Assembly (NCBI RefSeq): GCF_014489845.1
Contig: NZ_JABURY010000019.1
Location: 124,001 to 188,000 of the forward strand
Reading direction: 5' to 3'
DNA: 64,000 nucleotides
Source: Frischella japonica
GTDB lineage: Bacteria; Pseudomonadota; Gammaproteobacteria; Enterobacterales; Orbaceae
Below are positions 1-11,490 of this stretch, piece after piece (position 1 is the first letter of the stretch; each line of letters begins with the position of its first letter). The notes under the pieces are model-generated. The model did not search any database. It was not told the DNA's origin and worked only from the letters and a program-made list of their open reading frames with translations. The position numbers were made by a program, and so were the translations under genes.

Positions 1-481
1 CAACCTTTGCTAAAACTTTATCGGTGACATCAACTTTGTCATTTAAATATAGGACTGTTTCTGTATTTAAGATCAAGTCATATTTATCGGCTTCAGCTAC
101 AGCTCGTACTGCTTTTTCAATTTGAACAAATAATTTTGCAAACTCTTCTTTTTTACGTTGCTCATAATTGTAATTGAATTCTCCAAGATTTTTTCGGAAC
201 TCAACAAAAACATTCTCTAATTTATTTCTTTCAGAGGCAGATAATGTTATACGATCTTTTTCCAATTTGCGCGCAGCTTCTTTGGCTTTCACCTCTTCTG
301 CTTGTAGTGCTTTTTGGCGTGCTTCAAATTCTTTATTTAACTGTTCAATAATCTTCTTCGATTCCGGCATCTTATCCAAAACAGTAAGAACGTCGACAAT
401 CGCAACTTTCATTTCTGCTTGTACTAACCCCGTAAATAACAATGCTACACTTAACGTTATAATTGATAACAATTTTTTCAT
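1..481 (-). CDS. skp: Periplasmic chaperone Skp (OmpH family), partial
   Basis: Skp is a trimeric periplasmic chaperone that holds unfolded outer-membrane proteins on their way to the BAM complex. The start codon is at 479-481 and the gene runs off the left edge, so the C-terminus is missing; about 160 codons are visible. The N-terminus is a signal peptide beginning MKKLLSIITLS and ending near LVQA. It is followed by the short beta segment MKVAIVDV and a long Lys/Glu/Ala-rich helix, the coiled-coil tentacle typical of OmpH proteins. It lies 29 bases downstream of bamA on the same strand, as in other gammaproteobacteria, and is probably co-transcribed with it. Confidence 0.93.
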   Translation of the reverse strand, partial: MKKLLSIITLSVALLFTGLVQAEMKVAIVDVLTVLDKMPESKKIIEQLNKEFEARQKALQAEEVKAKEAARKLEKDRITLSASERNKLENVFVEFRKNLGEFNYNYEQRKKEEFAKLFVQIEKAVRAVAEADKYDLILNTETVLYLNDKVDVTDKVLAKV

Positions 482-510
482 AATATTTACCTTTTTTTAA
501 TTTATTCGTT

Positions 511-2934
511 TTACCATGTTGAACCAATATTAAACTGGAATTGTTGCGATGAATCACCATCATATTTTTTAATTGGTTGGGCATATGAAAATACCAAAGG
601 TCCTAACGGGGACATCCATTGCACAGCCAAACCTGCAGACAGGCGAATATCGGTTGCTGAACCGTAATCAGGAATATCACGACTCTTGAGATCCCATTCA
701 GTATCCCATACTGTACCAGCATCCACGAAAAAGGATGTTCGAATACTATTTGCATATTTTTCACTGGTAAAAGGGGTTGGAACTATCAGCTCCAGACTAG
801 CAAAAGCAAGTGCATTTCCTCCCACAGCATCCGAAGAAGCTCGACATCCAGAAGTATTACTCAAATCACATGTTGACGATCCAGAGAAATTATATTTTAC
901 TGCTTTTGGACCAACCGTATTTGATTTAAAGCCACGTAATACCGTTGAACCACCTGCGTAAAAGTTTTCATAGAATGGTAACTCTTTACCGCCAAAACCT
1001 TTGCCTATACCAAATCGACCACGAGCTAAAGCAACCCAGGTATGATCATAATCAATTGGATAATAATAAGACCCATCAACGACAAATTTAACAAAACGGT
1101 TATCAAATACTGGTGCCGTCACTTTAGCATTCGCCGTTAATCTTAAACCATCAGTTGGAAAAAAACCTCTATCTAATGAGTTATAACCCCAATAAGCATT
1201 CAATAATAGATCATTCGTACTAAATGAAATATTTGATCGGTTAATATCTTTACCCATCGACTTAAAATAACGCCACATGCCATACTGAGCATTCATATCA
1301 TCAAGTTTGTGATTAGCAAATTCAGTACCAAAACGGACAAAATTCTTCTCACTAATTGGGAAACCTAAATTAGCGGTGCCTCCCCATGTTTTACTAGAAT
1401 ATTCAGATACATCACCGCTCTCTTTATCGGCTTCATAAGTATTGTAATAAATACTTCCCCCTAAACTAACACCATCAATAGTAAAATATGGATTAGTTAC
1501 CGAAATAGAAGCTGTTTTATCAGAATCAGTTGTATTGACATCAAAAGCGACACTATTACCTGTTCCTAACCAGTTTTCTTGAGAAATACCTGCATTGAAA
1601 CTTAATCCACTATCGGTCCCAATACCGATACCAAACTTAATACTCCCTGTATTACGTTCAGTCACCTTATAAGTAATATCGACCTGATCATTAGTACCAG
1701 AGACTTTTTCAGTTTCAGTTTCAACATTATCAAAGAACCCTAGTCGATTAAGTCGTGTTTTCCCTAATTCAACTAAATCATTACTCAACCAAGCCCCTTC
1801 CATTTGCCGTAGCTCACGACGAATGACTTTTTCACTTGTAACATTATTACCAACAATATTAATATTTCGGACATAATAACGTGGACCAACATCAACAAAG
1901 ATAATTAATTTAGCAGTGTGTTCAGTATCATTTAATTCAGGATGGGTAAGAACTCGTGGATAAGCATAACCATAGTTAGCTAACATCTTCTTAATTTTAT
2001 CTTCGATTTGGGTAATTTTTTTGCCATTATAAAGCTGACCCGGTTTAAGTTCGGACGATGCAATCTCTTGCACTTTTTCTTTATAGTTAGCAAAATCCCC
2101 TTTTAATTCAATGTTAGATAAATTATATTGTTCACCTTCGTGCAAATTAATTGTGACATAGATGCCTTTTTTATCTGGTGTCAAACTAACTTGGGTAGAA
2201 TTAATACTGAAACGAGCATAACCATGATCAAGATAAAAACTTTGCAACTCATCTAAATCTGCTGCTAATTTTTGTTTTTGGTATTTACGATCGCCTAACA
2301 TGTTCCACCACGGAACTTCATCACGAAGAGAAAAACGAGAGATTAATTCTTCAGACGAATAAGCTTTAGCGCCAACAATATTTATTTGCTCAATCAGCGC
2401 TGAAACACCTTCGGCAATCTCTAACTTCAAATCGACACGATTACGAGCCAACGGCGTCACCACCGCTTTAACTTTGGCATTATATTTACCAATACTATAA
2501 TAAAAATCTTCTAAACCTTTTTCAATGGCTGATAACGTGGTACGATCCAATGCTTCACCAACTCGTACACCAGAACCATCAAGATTGGTCTTTAACATAT
2601 CATCTTTCACAGACTTATTGCCTGAAAAGGTGATATTAGCAATAGTTGGGCGCTCTTTAACTTTGATAACTAGATTATCGCCATTGCGAACAATATTGAT
2701 ATCTTCAAAATTACCACTTGCGTACAGAGACCTAACAATATCACCTAACTCCGACTCGTTTACATAATCACCAACTTGTACTGGCATTTTCAATAACGCG
2801 GCGCCAACGGTTACCCGCTGTAACCCTTCAAATTGAATATCTTTAACTACAAAATCTTTAGCACCTAATGCTATTGGTACATAAGTAGCAGAACTTAACA
2901 ATAAGGATGCTATGAGCAATTTATTAAATTTCAT
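511..2934 (-). CDS. bamA: Outer membrane protein assembly factor BamA
   Basis: BamA is the core of the BAM machine that folds and inserts beta-barrel proteins into the outer membrane. The 807-residue protein has the usual length and begins with a signal peptide ending near residue 24 (PIALG then AKD). Five POTRA domains occupy roughly residues 25-424. The barrel follows, with the conserved VLRGF motif of loop 6 near residue 660 and a C-terminal aromatic residue (FNIGSTW). It lies between rseP and skp in the classic envelope operon order. No frameshift or missing domain is seen. Confidence 0.97.
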   Translation of the reverse strand: MKFNKLLIASLLLSSATYVPIALGAKDFVVKDIQFEGLQRVTVGAALLKMPVQVGDYVNESELGDIVRSLYASGNFEDINIVRNGDNLVIKVKERPTIANITFSGNKSVKDDMLKTNLDGSGVRVGEALDRTTLSAIEKGLEDFYYSIGKYNAKVKAVVTPLARNRVDLKLEIAEGVSALIEQINIVGAKAYSSEELISRFSLRDEVPWWNMLGDRKYQKQKLAADLDELQSFYLDHGYARFSINSTQVSLTPDKKGIYVTINLHEGEQYNLSNIELKGDFANYKEKVQEIASSELKPGQLYNGKKITQIEDKIKKMLANYGYAYPRVLTHPELNDTEHTAKLIIFVDVGPRYYVRNINIVGNNVTSEKVIRRELRQMEGAWLSNDLVELGKTRLNRLGFFDNVETETEKVSGTNDQVDITYKVTERNTGSIKFGIGIGTDSGLSFNAGISQENWLGTGNSVAFDVNTTDSDKTASISVTNPYFTIDGVSLGGSIYYNTYEADKESGDVSEYSSKTWGGTANLGFPISEKNFVRFGTEFANHKLDDMNAQYGMWRYFKSMGKDINRSNISFSTNDLLLNAYWGYNSLDRGFFPTDGLRLTANAKVTAPVFDNRFVKFVVDGSYYYPIDYDHTWVALARGRFGIGKGFGGKELPFYENFYAGGSTVLRGFKSNTVGPKAVKYNFSGSSTCDLSNTSGCRASSDAVGGNALAFASLELIVPTPFTSEKYANSIRTSFFVDAGTVWDTEWDLKSRDIPDYGSATDIRLSAGLAVQWMSPLGPLVFSYAQPIKKYDGDSSQQFQFNIGSTW

Positions 2935-2974
2935 TTGCGCGGCTCACCTATAATTATATAACCCCATTTCATCA

Positions 2975-4300
2975 CTACAATAACCTTATAAAATCATTAA
3001 AAAAAGCAATACCCATTGTTGTTATTACTAATATAAAACCAATCCGATAAAATATTACTTGTTTAGCCTCAGATAAAGGGGTACCTTTTAATTTTTCAAT
3101 CGTTAAAAATAAAATATGACCACCATCTAACATCGGTAACGGTATTAAATTCATAACACCTAGACTAATGCTAATACATGCTAAAAAGAATAAATATGGC
3201 ACAACTCCATTCGATGCTGATTGTCCAGCACTTTGAGCTATTCCCACTGGACCAGATAAATTTTTTAAACTCAATTCACCTGTTAATAATTGGTAAAAAG
3301 ATTGTACAACTAATTTTACCATTGAGGTCGTTTGCTCAAATCCTTTTACAAACGCGCCTACTATACCATACTGTTTAACAATTGTGTTATTACTTGGAAA
3401 AATTCCTGCAATTCCAACAAGTTGTCCTTTTGCATTTAATTCACGTTTCGGCTCAAGATTTACCGATATAAACTGATCTCCACGCTTTACGCCTAAAGTA
3501 ATTGATTGTGCTGTTCTTACAAGCGCTGAAAAGTTTTCCCAATTATCAAATTTGCTAGCGTTATAAGACACAATTTCATCACCTTCTTTTAGACCAGCTG
3601 CTTCAGCTGCTGAATTAGGTTTGATTTGTCTTATTATGGGATAAACTATAACTTTAGCGGGCACTAAACCAAATGCTTTTACGGCTGACTCTTTTTCAAT
3701 ATCAAAACGCCAATTTTTAATATTTACTGTTTGGTCATAAATATCTTTCTTATCGGTTTGATATCTGATATCGACAAAATCTTTCCCTATTTGACTTATT
3801 AATATCATGTTAACATCTTGCCAAGTCTCAATTTGTTTACCATTAATCGCTTTTATTTCCGATTGTAGGGGAATATTGACACTAGCAGCAGGTGTATTCG
3901 GCAAAATTTGCTCAATCACTATTGGATAACGAATTACTCCAATTTGGAAAATAATCCAAAATAGAACAAAAGCTAAAATAAAATTAGCAAGCGGTCCAGC
4001 TAAAATAATCGCAAAACGCTTTAATATCGATTTATGGTCAAAGGCAAATGAGATATCTTGTTGAGATATGTCACTATTATTGTGTCCATTCAACATTTTG
4101 ACATAACCGCCCAATGGAATCATCGAAATAGCGTATTCTGTGCCAGATTTCGATACATGTGACCATAATTTTTTACCAAAACCGATAGAGAAACACTCTA
4201 CTCGTACGCCACACAATCGGGCAACAATAAAATGCCCAAACTCATGGAAAGTAACAAGAATACTAATCGTGATTAAAAAAGAAATTGTCGAGTTAATCAC
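2975..4300 (-). CDS. rseP: Site-2 zinc metalloprotease RseP
   Basis: RseP is the inner-membrane protease that makes the second cut in the anti-sigma factor RseA, releasing sigma-E under envelope stress. The zinc motif HEFGH is at residues 19-23 in the first membrane helix. The second motif PMLDGGH is near the C-terminus, and two PDZ regions lie between. I place the start at the GTG at 4298-4300 (441 residues): it has an AGGA ribosome site about 8 bases upstream, clears the cdsA stop, and puts the metal motif where the family has it. An ATG at 4339 is in frame but would add 13 residues overlapping cdsA. The neighbours cdsA and bamA support the assignment. Confidence 0.93.
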   Translation of the reverse strand: MINSTISFLITISILVTFHEFGHFIVARLCGVRVECFSIGFGKKLWSHVSKSGTEYAISMIPLGGYVKMLNGHNNSDISQQDISFAFDHKSILKRFAIILAGPLANFILAFVLFWIIFQIGVIRYPIVIEQILPNTPAASVNIPLQSEIKAINGKQIETWQDVNMILISQIGKDFVDIRYQTDKKDIYDQTVNIKNWRFDIEKESAVKAFGLVPAKVIVYPIIRQIKPNSAAEAAGLKEGDEIVSYNASKFDNWENFSALVRTAQSITLGVKRGDQFISVNLEPKRELNAKGQLVGIAGIFPSNNTIVKQYGIVGAFVKGFEQTTSMVKLVVQSFYQLLTGELSLKNLSGPVGIAQSAGQSASNGVVPYLFFLACISISLGVMNLIPLPMLDGGHILFLTIEKLKGTPLSEAKQVIFYRIGFILVITTMGIAFFNDFIRLL

Positions 4301-4310
4301 ACAAAAGATC

Positions 4311-5153
4311 CTAAACAATATACAAAAACAATGCGGCAAAAACTGGCATTGCTGCAGTCAAGCTATCAATTCGATCAAGAATCCCACCATGACCAGGTAT
4401 TAGATGACCACTATCCTTTATGTGTGCTTCACGTTTAAACATGCTTTCGGTTAAATCACCTAAAACCGAAACCATGATAGCGAAGAATGAACTTACCATT
4501 AAACGATAAAAAGAAATCGTAAAGAAATGACAATAATAAACTAAAATAGTAATAGTTAATGATAATGCAACACCACCGATAAGTCCTTCTATGGTTTTTC
4601 CTGGTGATACCGCCGGTGCTAACTTATGTTTTCCCCATATTCGCCCAGCAAAATAAGCACCTGAATCCGTTGCCCACACCAGAACTAAAACATATAGCAA
4701 CCATAAAGCTCCCTCAAAGTTGTCATAAAAGTAACTATTTTGCCTCAATTGAATCATGGCAATGAAAAAAGGAACTAAGGTAAAAAAGGCAAACATTAAT
4801 TTGATGATTAATGAATTCTTCCACCACTGTGCTGATTTAGGATAAAAGAATACCAATATTAAAGCGAATAACCACCATACTAACGATAGAAGTAATATTA
4901 CTTCATACAAATAGGTCGATACTGTTGTATATAAAGGCAAATAATAAATAATCGCCGTCATAACTGTAAAGATTATAGTAAAGACCAACTTGCTTAGTTT
5001 AGTATTGAAATGTAAGAACTGCGTCCATTCCCAAGCTGATAAAGCAAAAACAACTAACATGGCTATAACAAAACCAGTCGTAGATAAAAAGAATAAACCG
5101 ATTATGACAAGTGGAATCAATACCAATGCCGCAAGTAAACGTGGAATTAACAT
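4311..5153 (-). CDS. cdsA: Phosphatidate cytidylyltransferase
   Basis: CdsA makes CDP-diacylglycerol from phosphatidic acid and CTP, the branch point to all bacterial phospholipids. The 280-residue protein is almost entirely membrane helices. It ends with the family signature: SVLGDLTESMFKRE, then KDSGHLIPGHGG, then LDRIDS, which contains the Asp residues that bind metal. Length is normal for the family (about 285). It lies between uppS and rseP, the standard order. Confidence 0.96.
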   Translation of the reverse strand: MLIPRLLAALVLIPLVIIGLFFLSTTGFVIAMLVVFALSAWEWTQFLHFNTKLSKLVFTIIFTVMTAIIYYLPLYTTVSTYLYEVILLLSLVWWLFALILVFFYPKSAQWWKNSLIIKLMFAFFTLVPFFIAMIQLRQNSYFYDNFEGALWLLYVLVLVWATDSGAYFAGRIWGKHKLAPAVSPGKTIEGLIGGVALSLTITILVYYCHFFTISFYRLMVSSFFAIMVSVLGDLTESMFKREAHIKDSGHLIPGHGGILDRIDSLTAAMPVFAALFLYIV

Positions 5154-5175
5154 TATTTTTCCCTAATATTATTTT

Positions 5176-5895
5176 TCAAGCGCCGGATATTTGACCAAAG
5201 CGTCGCTCTCTTTTAATAAATTCTGATATGGCGTCATCCAAAGTTTCTTTATTAAAATCAGGCCATAATACATCTGTAAAATACAATTCAGAATAGGCAA
5301 TTTGCCATAAAAGAAAATTACTTATTCTGTACTCTCCCCCCGTTCTAATAACTAGATCTACAGCAGGTAAGCCATATAATGCAATCTCTTTATTAATCGC
5401 TTCTTCGTCAATCATATCTAGTGTGATACTTTGTCGTTCATATTGATTGATGAGTTTTTTAACGCTGTTAACGATATCCCAACGGCCACCATAATTTGCA
5501 GCAATATTTAAAATTAAACCAGTATTGTTCTTCGTTTTTGCCTGTGCTAGTTTAATCATTTTTTGTATTTGTGCTGGAAAGCGCGTAATATCACCAATAA
5601 TATTTAATTGTATATTATTGCGATGAAGAATCTTCACTTCCTTGTTCAAGGCGTAAATAAATAAAGCCATTAATGCCGATACTTCTTGCTCTGGTCTATT
5701 CCAATTTTCGCTGCTAAAGGCATAGAGTGTCAAAACTTTGACACCAAGTTCATTAGCTCGTTCTACAGTTCGGCGAACAGCTCTCAAGCCAGCTCTATGG
5801 CCGACAATTCTCAATAGATTGCGATTTTTTGCCCATCGCCCATTTCCATCCATAATAATGCCAATATGTTTTGGAATGAGTGTTTGTTGTATCAT
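5176..5895 (-). CDS. uppS: Undecaprenyl diphosphate synthase (UppS/IspU)
   Basis: UppS adds eight isoprene units to farnesyl diphosphate in cis to give the C55 carrier lipid for peptidoglycan and O-antigen. The family motif HIGIIMDGNGRWA sits at residues 10-22, with catalytic Asp16. The FSSENWNRP motif and the C-terminal region with VIRTGGEYRISNFLLWQ and FTDVLWPDF are also present. Length (239) is normal. Usually frr and dxr lie directly upstream; here crp does, so the operon has been cut at this point. Confidence 0.96.
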   Translation of the reverse strand: MIQQTLIPKHIGIIMDGNGRWAKNRNLLRIVGHRAGLRAVRRTVERANELGVKVLTLYAFSSENWNRPEQEVSALMALFIYALNKEVKILHRNNIQLNIIGDITRFPAQIQKMIKLAQAKTKNNTGLILNIAANYGGRWDIVNSVKKLINQYERQSITLDMIDEEAINKEIALYGLPAVDLVIRTGGEYRISNFLLWQIAYSELYFTDVLWPDFNKETLDDAISEFIKRERRFGQISGA

Positions 5896-6050
5896 GCCAA
5901 TCCTAAGTTATAAAATTTATTGTTTGCCATGTTAACATAAGCGCATCTAACCAAAAAATTAATTTTTTTTATATCATTAGTTTATTGAATTTTATTCGCT
6001 AAATAATCGTTATTCATTCAAACTTATCTATAACGAATTTATTTATCTTA

Positions 6051-6683
6051 CTAACGCGTACCATATACGACAATTGTTTTGCCGTGTGCAGAAATAAGAT
6101 GTTGTTCTTCCAACATTTTTAATATCCTACCTACCGTCTCACGAGAGCAACCAACAATTTGACCAATTTCTTGACGAGTAATTTTAATTTGCATGCCATC
6201 TGGATGTGTCATTGCATCAGGTTGTTTTGCTAAATTAAGTAAAGTTTGAGCAATTCTTCCTGCAACATCAAGAAACGCCAAATTACTGACTTTTTCGGAG
6301 GTCACTTGCAAACGATTTGCCATTTGTGCAGCAAGTTTCATTAATATATCTGGATTCACCTGTATTAATTGTTTAAATTTCTTGTAGGAAATTTCAGCTA
6401 TCTCACAATTTTTTCTGGCTTTAACCCAAGCACTGCGTTCAACACCTTCTTCAAACAAACCAAGTTCGCCAATAAACTCTCCTTGACTCAAGTAGGATAA
6501 AATCATTTCTTTACCTTCGTCATCTTTAATCAAAACTGCGACTGCGCCTTTTACAATATAATATAGTGTTTCAGCTTTTTCGCCCTGATGGATTAAGGTA
6601 CTTTTAGCAGAATATTTATGAATATGGCAATGCGACAAAAACCAATCTAATGTTGTATCGGACTGTTGTTTACTAATAATCAT
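6051..6683 (-). CDS. crp: cAMP receptor protein Crp
   Basis: Crp is the cAMP-dependent global regulator of carbon use. The 210-residue protein has the N-terminal cAMP-binding barrel, with the phosphate cassette [13 protein letters not shown] followed by ERSAWVKA, and the C-helix. The C-terminal helix-turn-helix is [20 protein letters not shown], with the Arg, Glu and Arg residues that read TGTGA half-sites. Length equals that of the enterobacterial protein. Position between uppS and a YheU-family gene is unusual. The upstream region (6684-6816) holds a small inverted repeat (CTAGA, 5-base gap, TCTAG at 6710-6724), but I see no convincing Crp site there. Confidence 0.97.
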   Translation of the reverse strand: MIISKQQSDTTLDWFLSHCHIHKYSAKSTLIHQGEKAETLYYIVKGAVAVLIKDDEGKEMILSYLSQGEFIGELGLFEEGVERSAWVKARKNCEIAEISYKKFKQLIQVNPDILMKLAAQMANRLQVTSEKVSNLAFLDVAGRIAQTLLNLAKQPDAMTHPDGMQIKITRQEIGQIVGCSRETVGRILKMLEEQHLISAHGKTIVVYGTR

Positions 6684-6816
6684 TAGGCTCTTCTCCGTTT
6701 ATACAATACCTAGAAGGTGTCTAGTTATTTTTGTGTAGCACACTATACCAAAGTTGAATAGTGAATAGTATAGCTTTACTAACATTTTCATTGATCTTAA
6801 AATGTTTGTCGCAAAA

Positions 6817-7032
6817 TTATTTTAAATCAGCGACATATTTTAGGTTAATTGTTTCGTGTATTTCAGACCAAACAATCACAACTAATCCCTGCTGTAATTG
6901 TGTTTTAATATCGGCAACTTTTTCGGCTAATGCCTTTTCTACCAAGCCATAATCAGTTCCTTCACGTAACACAAATGACTCAATAATATTATTTAGCGTT
7001 TCATCTTCAAGTTCTTGCCAAGGAATAATCAT
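6817..7032 (-). CDS. yheU: YheU family protein (UPF0270)
   Basis: This is a 71-residue protein of the conserved UPF0270/YheU family, whose function is unknown. The family signature is clear: [20 protein letters not shown], then VLREGTDYG, then [12 protein letters not shown] and [12 protein letters not shown]. In Escherichia coli yheU also lies in the general neighbourhood of crp, next to prkB; here it is on the same strand 133 bases upstream of crp. Its length matches the family. Confidence 0.85.
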   Translation of the reverse strand: MIIPWQELEDETLNNIIESFVLREGTDYGLVEKALAEKVADIKTQLQQGLVVIVWSEIHETINLKYVADLK

Positions 7033-7130
7033 TTCATTTACTACTCAACTAAAGTTAATCAATTATTGCATGCAAACTATCAGTGCTAACCAAAATAATG
7101 GTTAGCGTCTAAAAATGAGCAATGAATTTA

Positions 7131-7166
7131 AAATAAAAAAACCACTTTCAAAAAAGTGGTTTTTTA
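7131..7166 (-). terminator. Intrinsic terminator after rpoC
   Basis: The stem ACCACTT (7141-7147) pairs with AAGTGGT (7154-7160) across a short A-rich loop. T-runs flank it on both strands, so it can also act in the other direction. It lies 18 bases past the rpoC stop and ends the rplKAJL-rpoBC transcript. Confidence 0.8.
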
Positions 7167-7183
7167 TTTCAGATAAGAAGCAA

Positions 7184-10100
7184 TTAAACGTCGTCAGTTG
7201 AATTTAATAATTCAGCTAAATTTGCTGTTGCTTCCTCAGCGGTGATTGTGGTGACTTCTTGTTCATTTCCATCAATCGCTACAGCACGTTTACGTAAACG
7301 CTCTTTATGATAAGCGTAACCTGTTCCTGCTGGAATAAGTCGACCGACAATAACATTTTCTTTAAGCCCACGTAATTCATCATTTTTACCAGCTACTGCC
7401 GCTTCCGTTAACACTCGTGTTGTTTCCTGGAATGATGCCGCAGAGATAAATGATTCAGTAGTCAATGATGCTTTAGTGATACCTAATAAATCATGTAAAT
7501 AAGTCGCAGGTTCTTTACCTTGTGCTTCAAGTTCGCGATTAATAATCTTAATACGTGACACTTCAAGTTGTTCACCTTCTAATAAGCGTGAATCACCTGG
7601 ATTGATAATTGTTGCTTTACGTAGCATCTGGCGAACAATCACTTCAATATGTTTATCATTGATCTTAACACCTTGCAAACGATAAACTTCTTGAACTTCA
7701 TTCACAATGTAACGCGTGACCGCATTCACACCACGTAAACGTAAAATATCATGCGGTGATTCAGGACCATCAGAAATCACATCACCACGTTGCACGTGCT
7801 CACCTTCAAATACGTTAAGCTGACGCCACTTAGGAATCATCTCTTCGTATGGCTCGCTACCATCTGCAGGACTAATTACAAGACGACGTTTACCTTTCGT
7901 TTCTTTACCAAATGAAACTATACCATCAACCTCAGCCAAAATTGCTGGCTCTTTTGGTTTACGTGCTTCAAATAGATCAGCAACACGAGGTAAACCACCG
8001 GTAATATCTTTGGTTCCTACCGAAGCTTGCGGAATACGCGCTAATACATCACCGATATTAATTTCAGCACCATCTTCTAATTGAACTAACGCCTTACCTG
8101 GTAAAAAGTATTGTGCTGGCATTTCTGAGCCGGTTACAAATACATCATTACCTTGTTTATCGATAATTTTAATCGCTGGACGTAAATCTTTACCAAGTGA
8201 TGTTCTTTCAGCAACATCAAGTACAACGATTGAAGATAGCCCAGTTAATTCATCGGTTTGACGGGTAATGGATTGCCCATCAATCATGTCAACAAATTTT
8301 ACAAAGCCTTGTACTTCAGAAACAACTGGCATGGTATGCGGATCCCAATTTGCGACAGTTTCACCAGCTTTAACTGCGCTACCATTACCTTTGGTCAAAA
8401 TCGCACCGTAAGGCACTTTATACGTTTCTTTCATACGACCTAAATCGTCGACAACAGTTAGTTCTACATTTCGAGACGTAATAACCAGTTTCTTATCTGG
8501 GTTAATAACAAATTTCGCATTAGCTAATTTAACGTTACCGTTATTTTTAACTTGTACGCTTGATTCTGCTGCTGCTCGCGATGCCGCACCACCGATATGG
8601 AACGTACGCATGGTTAACTGTGTACCAGGTTCACCGATTGATTGCGCAGCAATAACACCGATTGCTTCACCTTTGTTAACAATATGACCACGCGCCAAGT
8701 CACGACCATAACATTTCGCACACACACCAAAATCAGTATTACACGATACAACTGAACGTACTTTAACACTGTCGATTGATTCTGCTTCTAATAAGTCGCA
8801 AAAACTTTCATCAAGTAATGTATTACGTGGGATCAGAATATCAGCTGAACCTGGTTTTAATACATCTTCAGCGGTCACTCGACCAAGAACACGCTCACGA
8901 AGTGGTTCTTTAACATCACCACCTTCGATAACGGGTGTCATTACCACACCTTCATGAGTGCCACAATCATCTTCAATAACGACTAAATCTTGTGCCACGT
9001 CAACTAAACGACGGGTTAAGTAACCTGAGTTCGCGGTTTTTAATGCAGTATCGGCAAGACCTTTACGTGCACCATGAGTCGAGATAAAGTACTGTAATAC
9101 GTTCAAGCCTTCACGGAAGTTTGCCGTAATAGGTGTTTCGATGATCGAACCATCTGGTTTTGCCATCAAGCCACGCATACCAGCTAGCTGACGAATCTGT
9201 GCAGCAGAGCCACGCGCACCAGAATCGGCCATCATATAAATACTATTGAATGAAGATTGTGCTTCTTCTTTACCTTCTCGGTTTATTACTTTTTCAGTGG
9301 ACAAGTTATCCATCATCGCTTTCGCAACGCGTTCATTGGCTGCCGCCCAAATATCGATAACTTTATTGTAACGTTCACCGGCCGTAACTAAACCTGATTG
9401 GAATTGTTCCTGAATTTCAGCTACTTCAACTTCTGCTTCACGAATAATCTCTGCTTTTTTAGCAGGGATTTCCATATCATCAATACCAACTGATACACCT
9501 GAACGAGCAGCATAAGCAAAACCAGTATACATTACTTGGTCAGCTAAAATGACCGTCTCTTTCATGCCCAATTGGCGATAGCAAACATTCAATATTTTCG
9601 AAATCGCTTTTTTACCTAATGGTTGATTGACTACTGAGAACGGTAAACCTTTTGGCATAATTAACCATAGTATCGCCCGACCAATTGTCGTATCAACTAA
9701 TGATGTCGATGCTTCCCATTCACCTGCACTATTACGATGATGTTCGACAATACGCACTTTAACACGTGCATGCAGCTCTGCTTCACCTAAACGATAAAGT
9801 TTTTCTGCTTCTTTCGGTCCAGTTAATACCATACCTTCACCTTTGGCATTAACTTTATCACGTGTCATATAGTAAAGACCTAATACAACGTCTTGTGATG
9901 GTACAATAATTGGTTCACCACTTGCTGGTGATAAGATGTTATTGGTTGACATCATTAACGCACGCGCTTCGATCTGAGCTTCAAGCGTTAACGGTACATG
10001 CACCGCCATTTGGTCACCATCGAAGTCAGCATTGAATGCTGCACAAACTAATGGATGCAACTGAATCGCTTTACCTTCAATCAAAATCGGTTCAAATGCT

Positions 10101-11404
10101 TGAATACCTAAACGGTGGAGCGTTGGTGCACGGTTTAATAATACCGGATGTTCACGGATTACTTCATCTAAGATATCCCAAACAATCGCATCTTCACGTT
10201 CTACCATTTTTTTCGCCGCTTTAATGGTTGTTGCATAACCACGACGTTCTAACTTACCGTAAATAAATGGCTTAAATAGTTCAAGTGCCATTTTCTTCGG
10301 TAAACCACATTGATGTAGACGTAAGTAAGGACCAACAGTAATAACTGAACGGCCTGAATAGTCAACACGTTTACCCAGTAAGTTTTGACGAAAACGACCT
10401 TGCTTACCTTTGATCATATCGGCGAGCGATTTTAATGGACGTTTGTTAGAACCAGTAATTGCCCGACCACGACGACCATTATCTAATAATGCGTCAACAG
10501 ATTCTTGTAACATCCGTTTTTCGTTACGCACAATAATATCTGGCGCAGCTAAATCAAGTAAACGTTTTAAACGGTTATTACGGTTGATCACACGACGATA
10601 TAAATCATTTAAATCAGACGTTGCAAAACGACCACCATCCAATGGTACTAATGGACGCAAATCGGGTGGTAATACGGGTAACACGTTTAAAATCATCCAT
10701 TCTGGTTTATTTTCAGATTGGATAAATGCTTCTAAAATTTTGATACGCTTTGTTAACTTTTTACGTTTAGTTTCTGAATTTGTAGTGAGTAGTTCATCGC
10801 GTAATGCTTCACACTCTGCATCCAGATCCAAATTACGTAATAGCTCTTGAATCGCTTCGGCACCCATACGTGCATCAAACTCATCACCAAACTCTTCAAG
10901 GGCATCTAAATACTGCTCTTCAGTAAGGATTTGACCACGATCAAGGTTAGTCATTCCACCATCAAGCACCATAAATGATTCAAAATAAAGCACACGCTCT
11001 ATATCACGTAATGGCATATCTAATAACAAACCGATACGAGATGGTAAAGATTTTAAAAACCAAATATGGGCAGTTGGTGATGCTAATTCGATGTGTCCCA
11101 TACGTTCACGACGTACTTTAGCTTGAGTAACCTCAACGCCACATTTTTCACAAATTACACCACGGTGTTTTAAACGTTTATATTTACCACATAAACATTC
11201 ATAGTCTTTTACCGGACCAAAAATTCTGGCACAGAATAAACCATCACGTTCCGGTTTAAAAGTACGGTAATTAATGGTTTCTGGTTTTTTAACTTCACCA
11301 AATGACCACGAGCGGATCATATCTGGTGAGGCTAGTCCAATTTTAATAGCATCAAACTCTTCAGTTTTTGTCTGCGCTTTTAGAAACTTTAATAAGTCTT
11401 TCAC
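7184..11404 (-). CDS. rpoC: RNA polymerase beta' subunit
   Basis: This is the beta' subunit of RNA polymerase. The catalytic loop NADFDGDQM binds the active-site magnesium. The N-terminal zinc-binding region has [20 protein letters not shown], and the second zinc site has CGTHEG with [15 protein letters not shown]. Length (1406) is one residue different from E. coli. The start is GTG at 11402-11404 with AGGAGC 6 bases upstream; GTG is also used by E. coli rpoC. It lies 86 bases downstream of rpoB. Confidence 0.98.
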   Translation of the reverse strand: MKDLLKFLKAQTKTEEFDAIKIGLASPDMIRSWSFGEVKKPETINYRTFKPERDGLFCARIFGPVKDYECLCGKYKRLKHRGVICEKCGVEVTQAKVRRERMGHIELASPTAHIWFLKSLPSRIGLLLDMPLRDIERVLYFESFMVLDGGMTNLDRGQILTEEQYLDALEEFGDEFDARMGAEAIQELLRNLDLDAECEALRDELLTTNSETKRKKLTKRIKILEAFIQSENKPEWMILNVLPVLPPDLRPLVPLDGGRFATSDLNDLYRRVINRNNRLKRLLDLAAPDIIVRNEKRMLQESVDALLDNGRRGRAITGSNKRPLKSLADMIKGKQGRFRQNLLGKRVDYSGRSVITVGPYLRLHQCGLPKKMALELFKPFIYGKLERRGYATTIKAAKKMVEREDAIVWDILDEVIREHPVLLNRAPTLHRLGIQAFEPILIEGKAIQLHPLVCAAFNADFDGDQMAVHVPLTLEAQIEARALMMSTNNILSPASGEPIIVPSQDVVLGLYYMTRDKVNAKGEGMVLTGPKEAEKLYRLGEAELHARVKVRIVEHHRNSAGEWEASTSLVDTTIGRAILWLIMPKGLPFSVVNQPLGKKAISKILNVCYRQLGMKETVILADQVMYTGFAYAARSGVSVGIDDMEIPAKKAEIIREAEVEVAEIQEQFQSGLVTAGERYNKVIDIWAAANERVAKAMMDNLSTEKVINREGKEEAQSSFNSIYMMADSGARGSAAQIRQLAGMRGLMAKPDGSIIETPITANFREGLNVLQYFISTHGARKGLADTALKTANSGYLTRRLVDVAQDLVVIEDDCGTHEGVVMTPVIEGGDVKEPLRERVLGRVTAEDVLKPGSADILIPRNTLLDESFCDLLEAESIDSVKVRSVVSCNTDFGVCAKCYGRDLARGHIVNKGEAIGVIAAQSIGEPGTQLTMRTFHIGGAASRAAAESSVQVKNNGNVKLANAKFVINPDKKLVITSRNVELTVVDDLGRMKETYKVPYGAILTKGNGSAVKAGETVANWDPHTMPVVSEVQGFVKFVDMIDGQSITRQTDELTGLSSIVVLDVAERTSLGKDLRPAIKIIDKQGNDVFVTGSEMPAQYFLPGKALVQLEDGAEINIGDVLARIPQASVGTKDITGGLPRVADLFEARKPKEPAILAEVDGIVSFGKETKGKRRLVISPADGSEPYEEMIPKWRQLNVFEGEHVQRGDVISDGPESPHDILRLRGVNAVTRYIVNEVQEVYRLQGVKINDKHIEVIVRQMLRKATIINPGDSRLLEGEQLEVSRIKIINRELEAQGKEPATYLHDLLGITKASLTTESFISAASFQETTRVLTEAAVAGKNDELRGLKENVIVGRLIPAGTGYAYHKERLRKRAVAIDGNEQEVTTITAEEATANLAELLNSTDDV

Positions 11405-11490
11405 GAATTGGCTCCTATGGAGTTAAACCAACTGGGGGATGGCATAATTACCATCTCCCATATAAATAGCAATCTTATAACTGGATGTGA

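Noticed and set aside
6721-6745. GTGT-AGC-ACAC palindrome upstream of crp as a Crp autoregulation site.
   Set aside because: The half-sites are only 3 bases apart; Crp needs TGTGA-N6-TCACA spacing.
10410-10850. A 146-codon plus-strand frame opposite rpoC.
   Set aside because: It is antisense to a conserved gene, with no ribosome site or recognisable domain.
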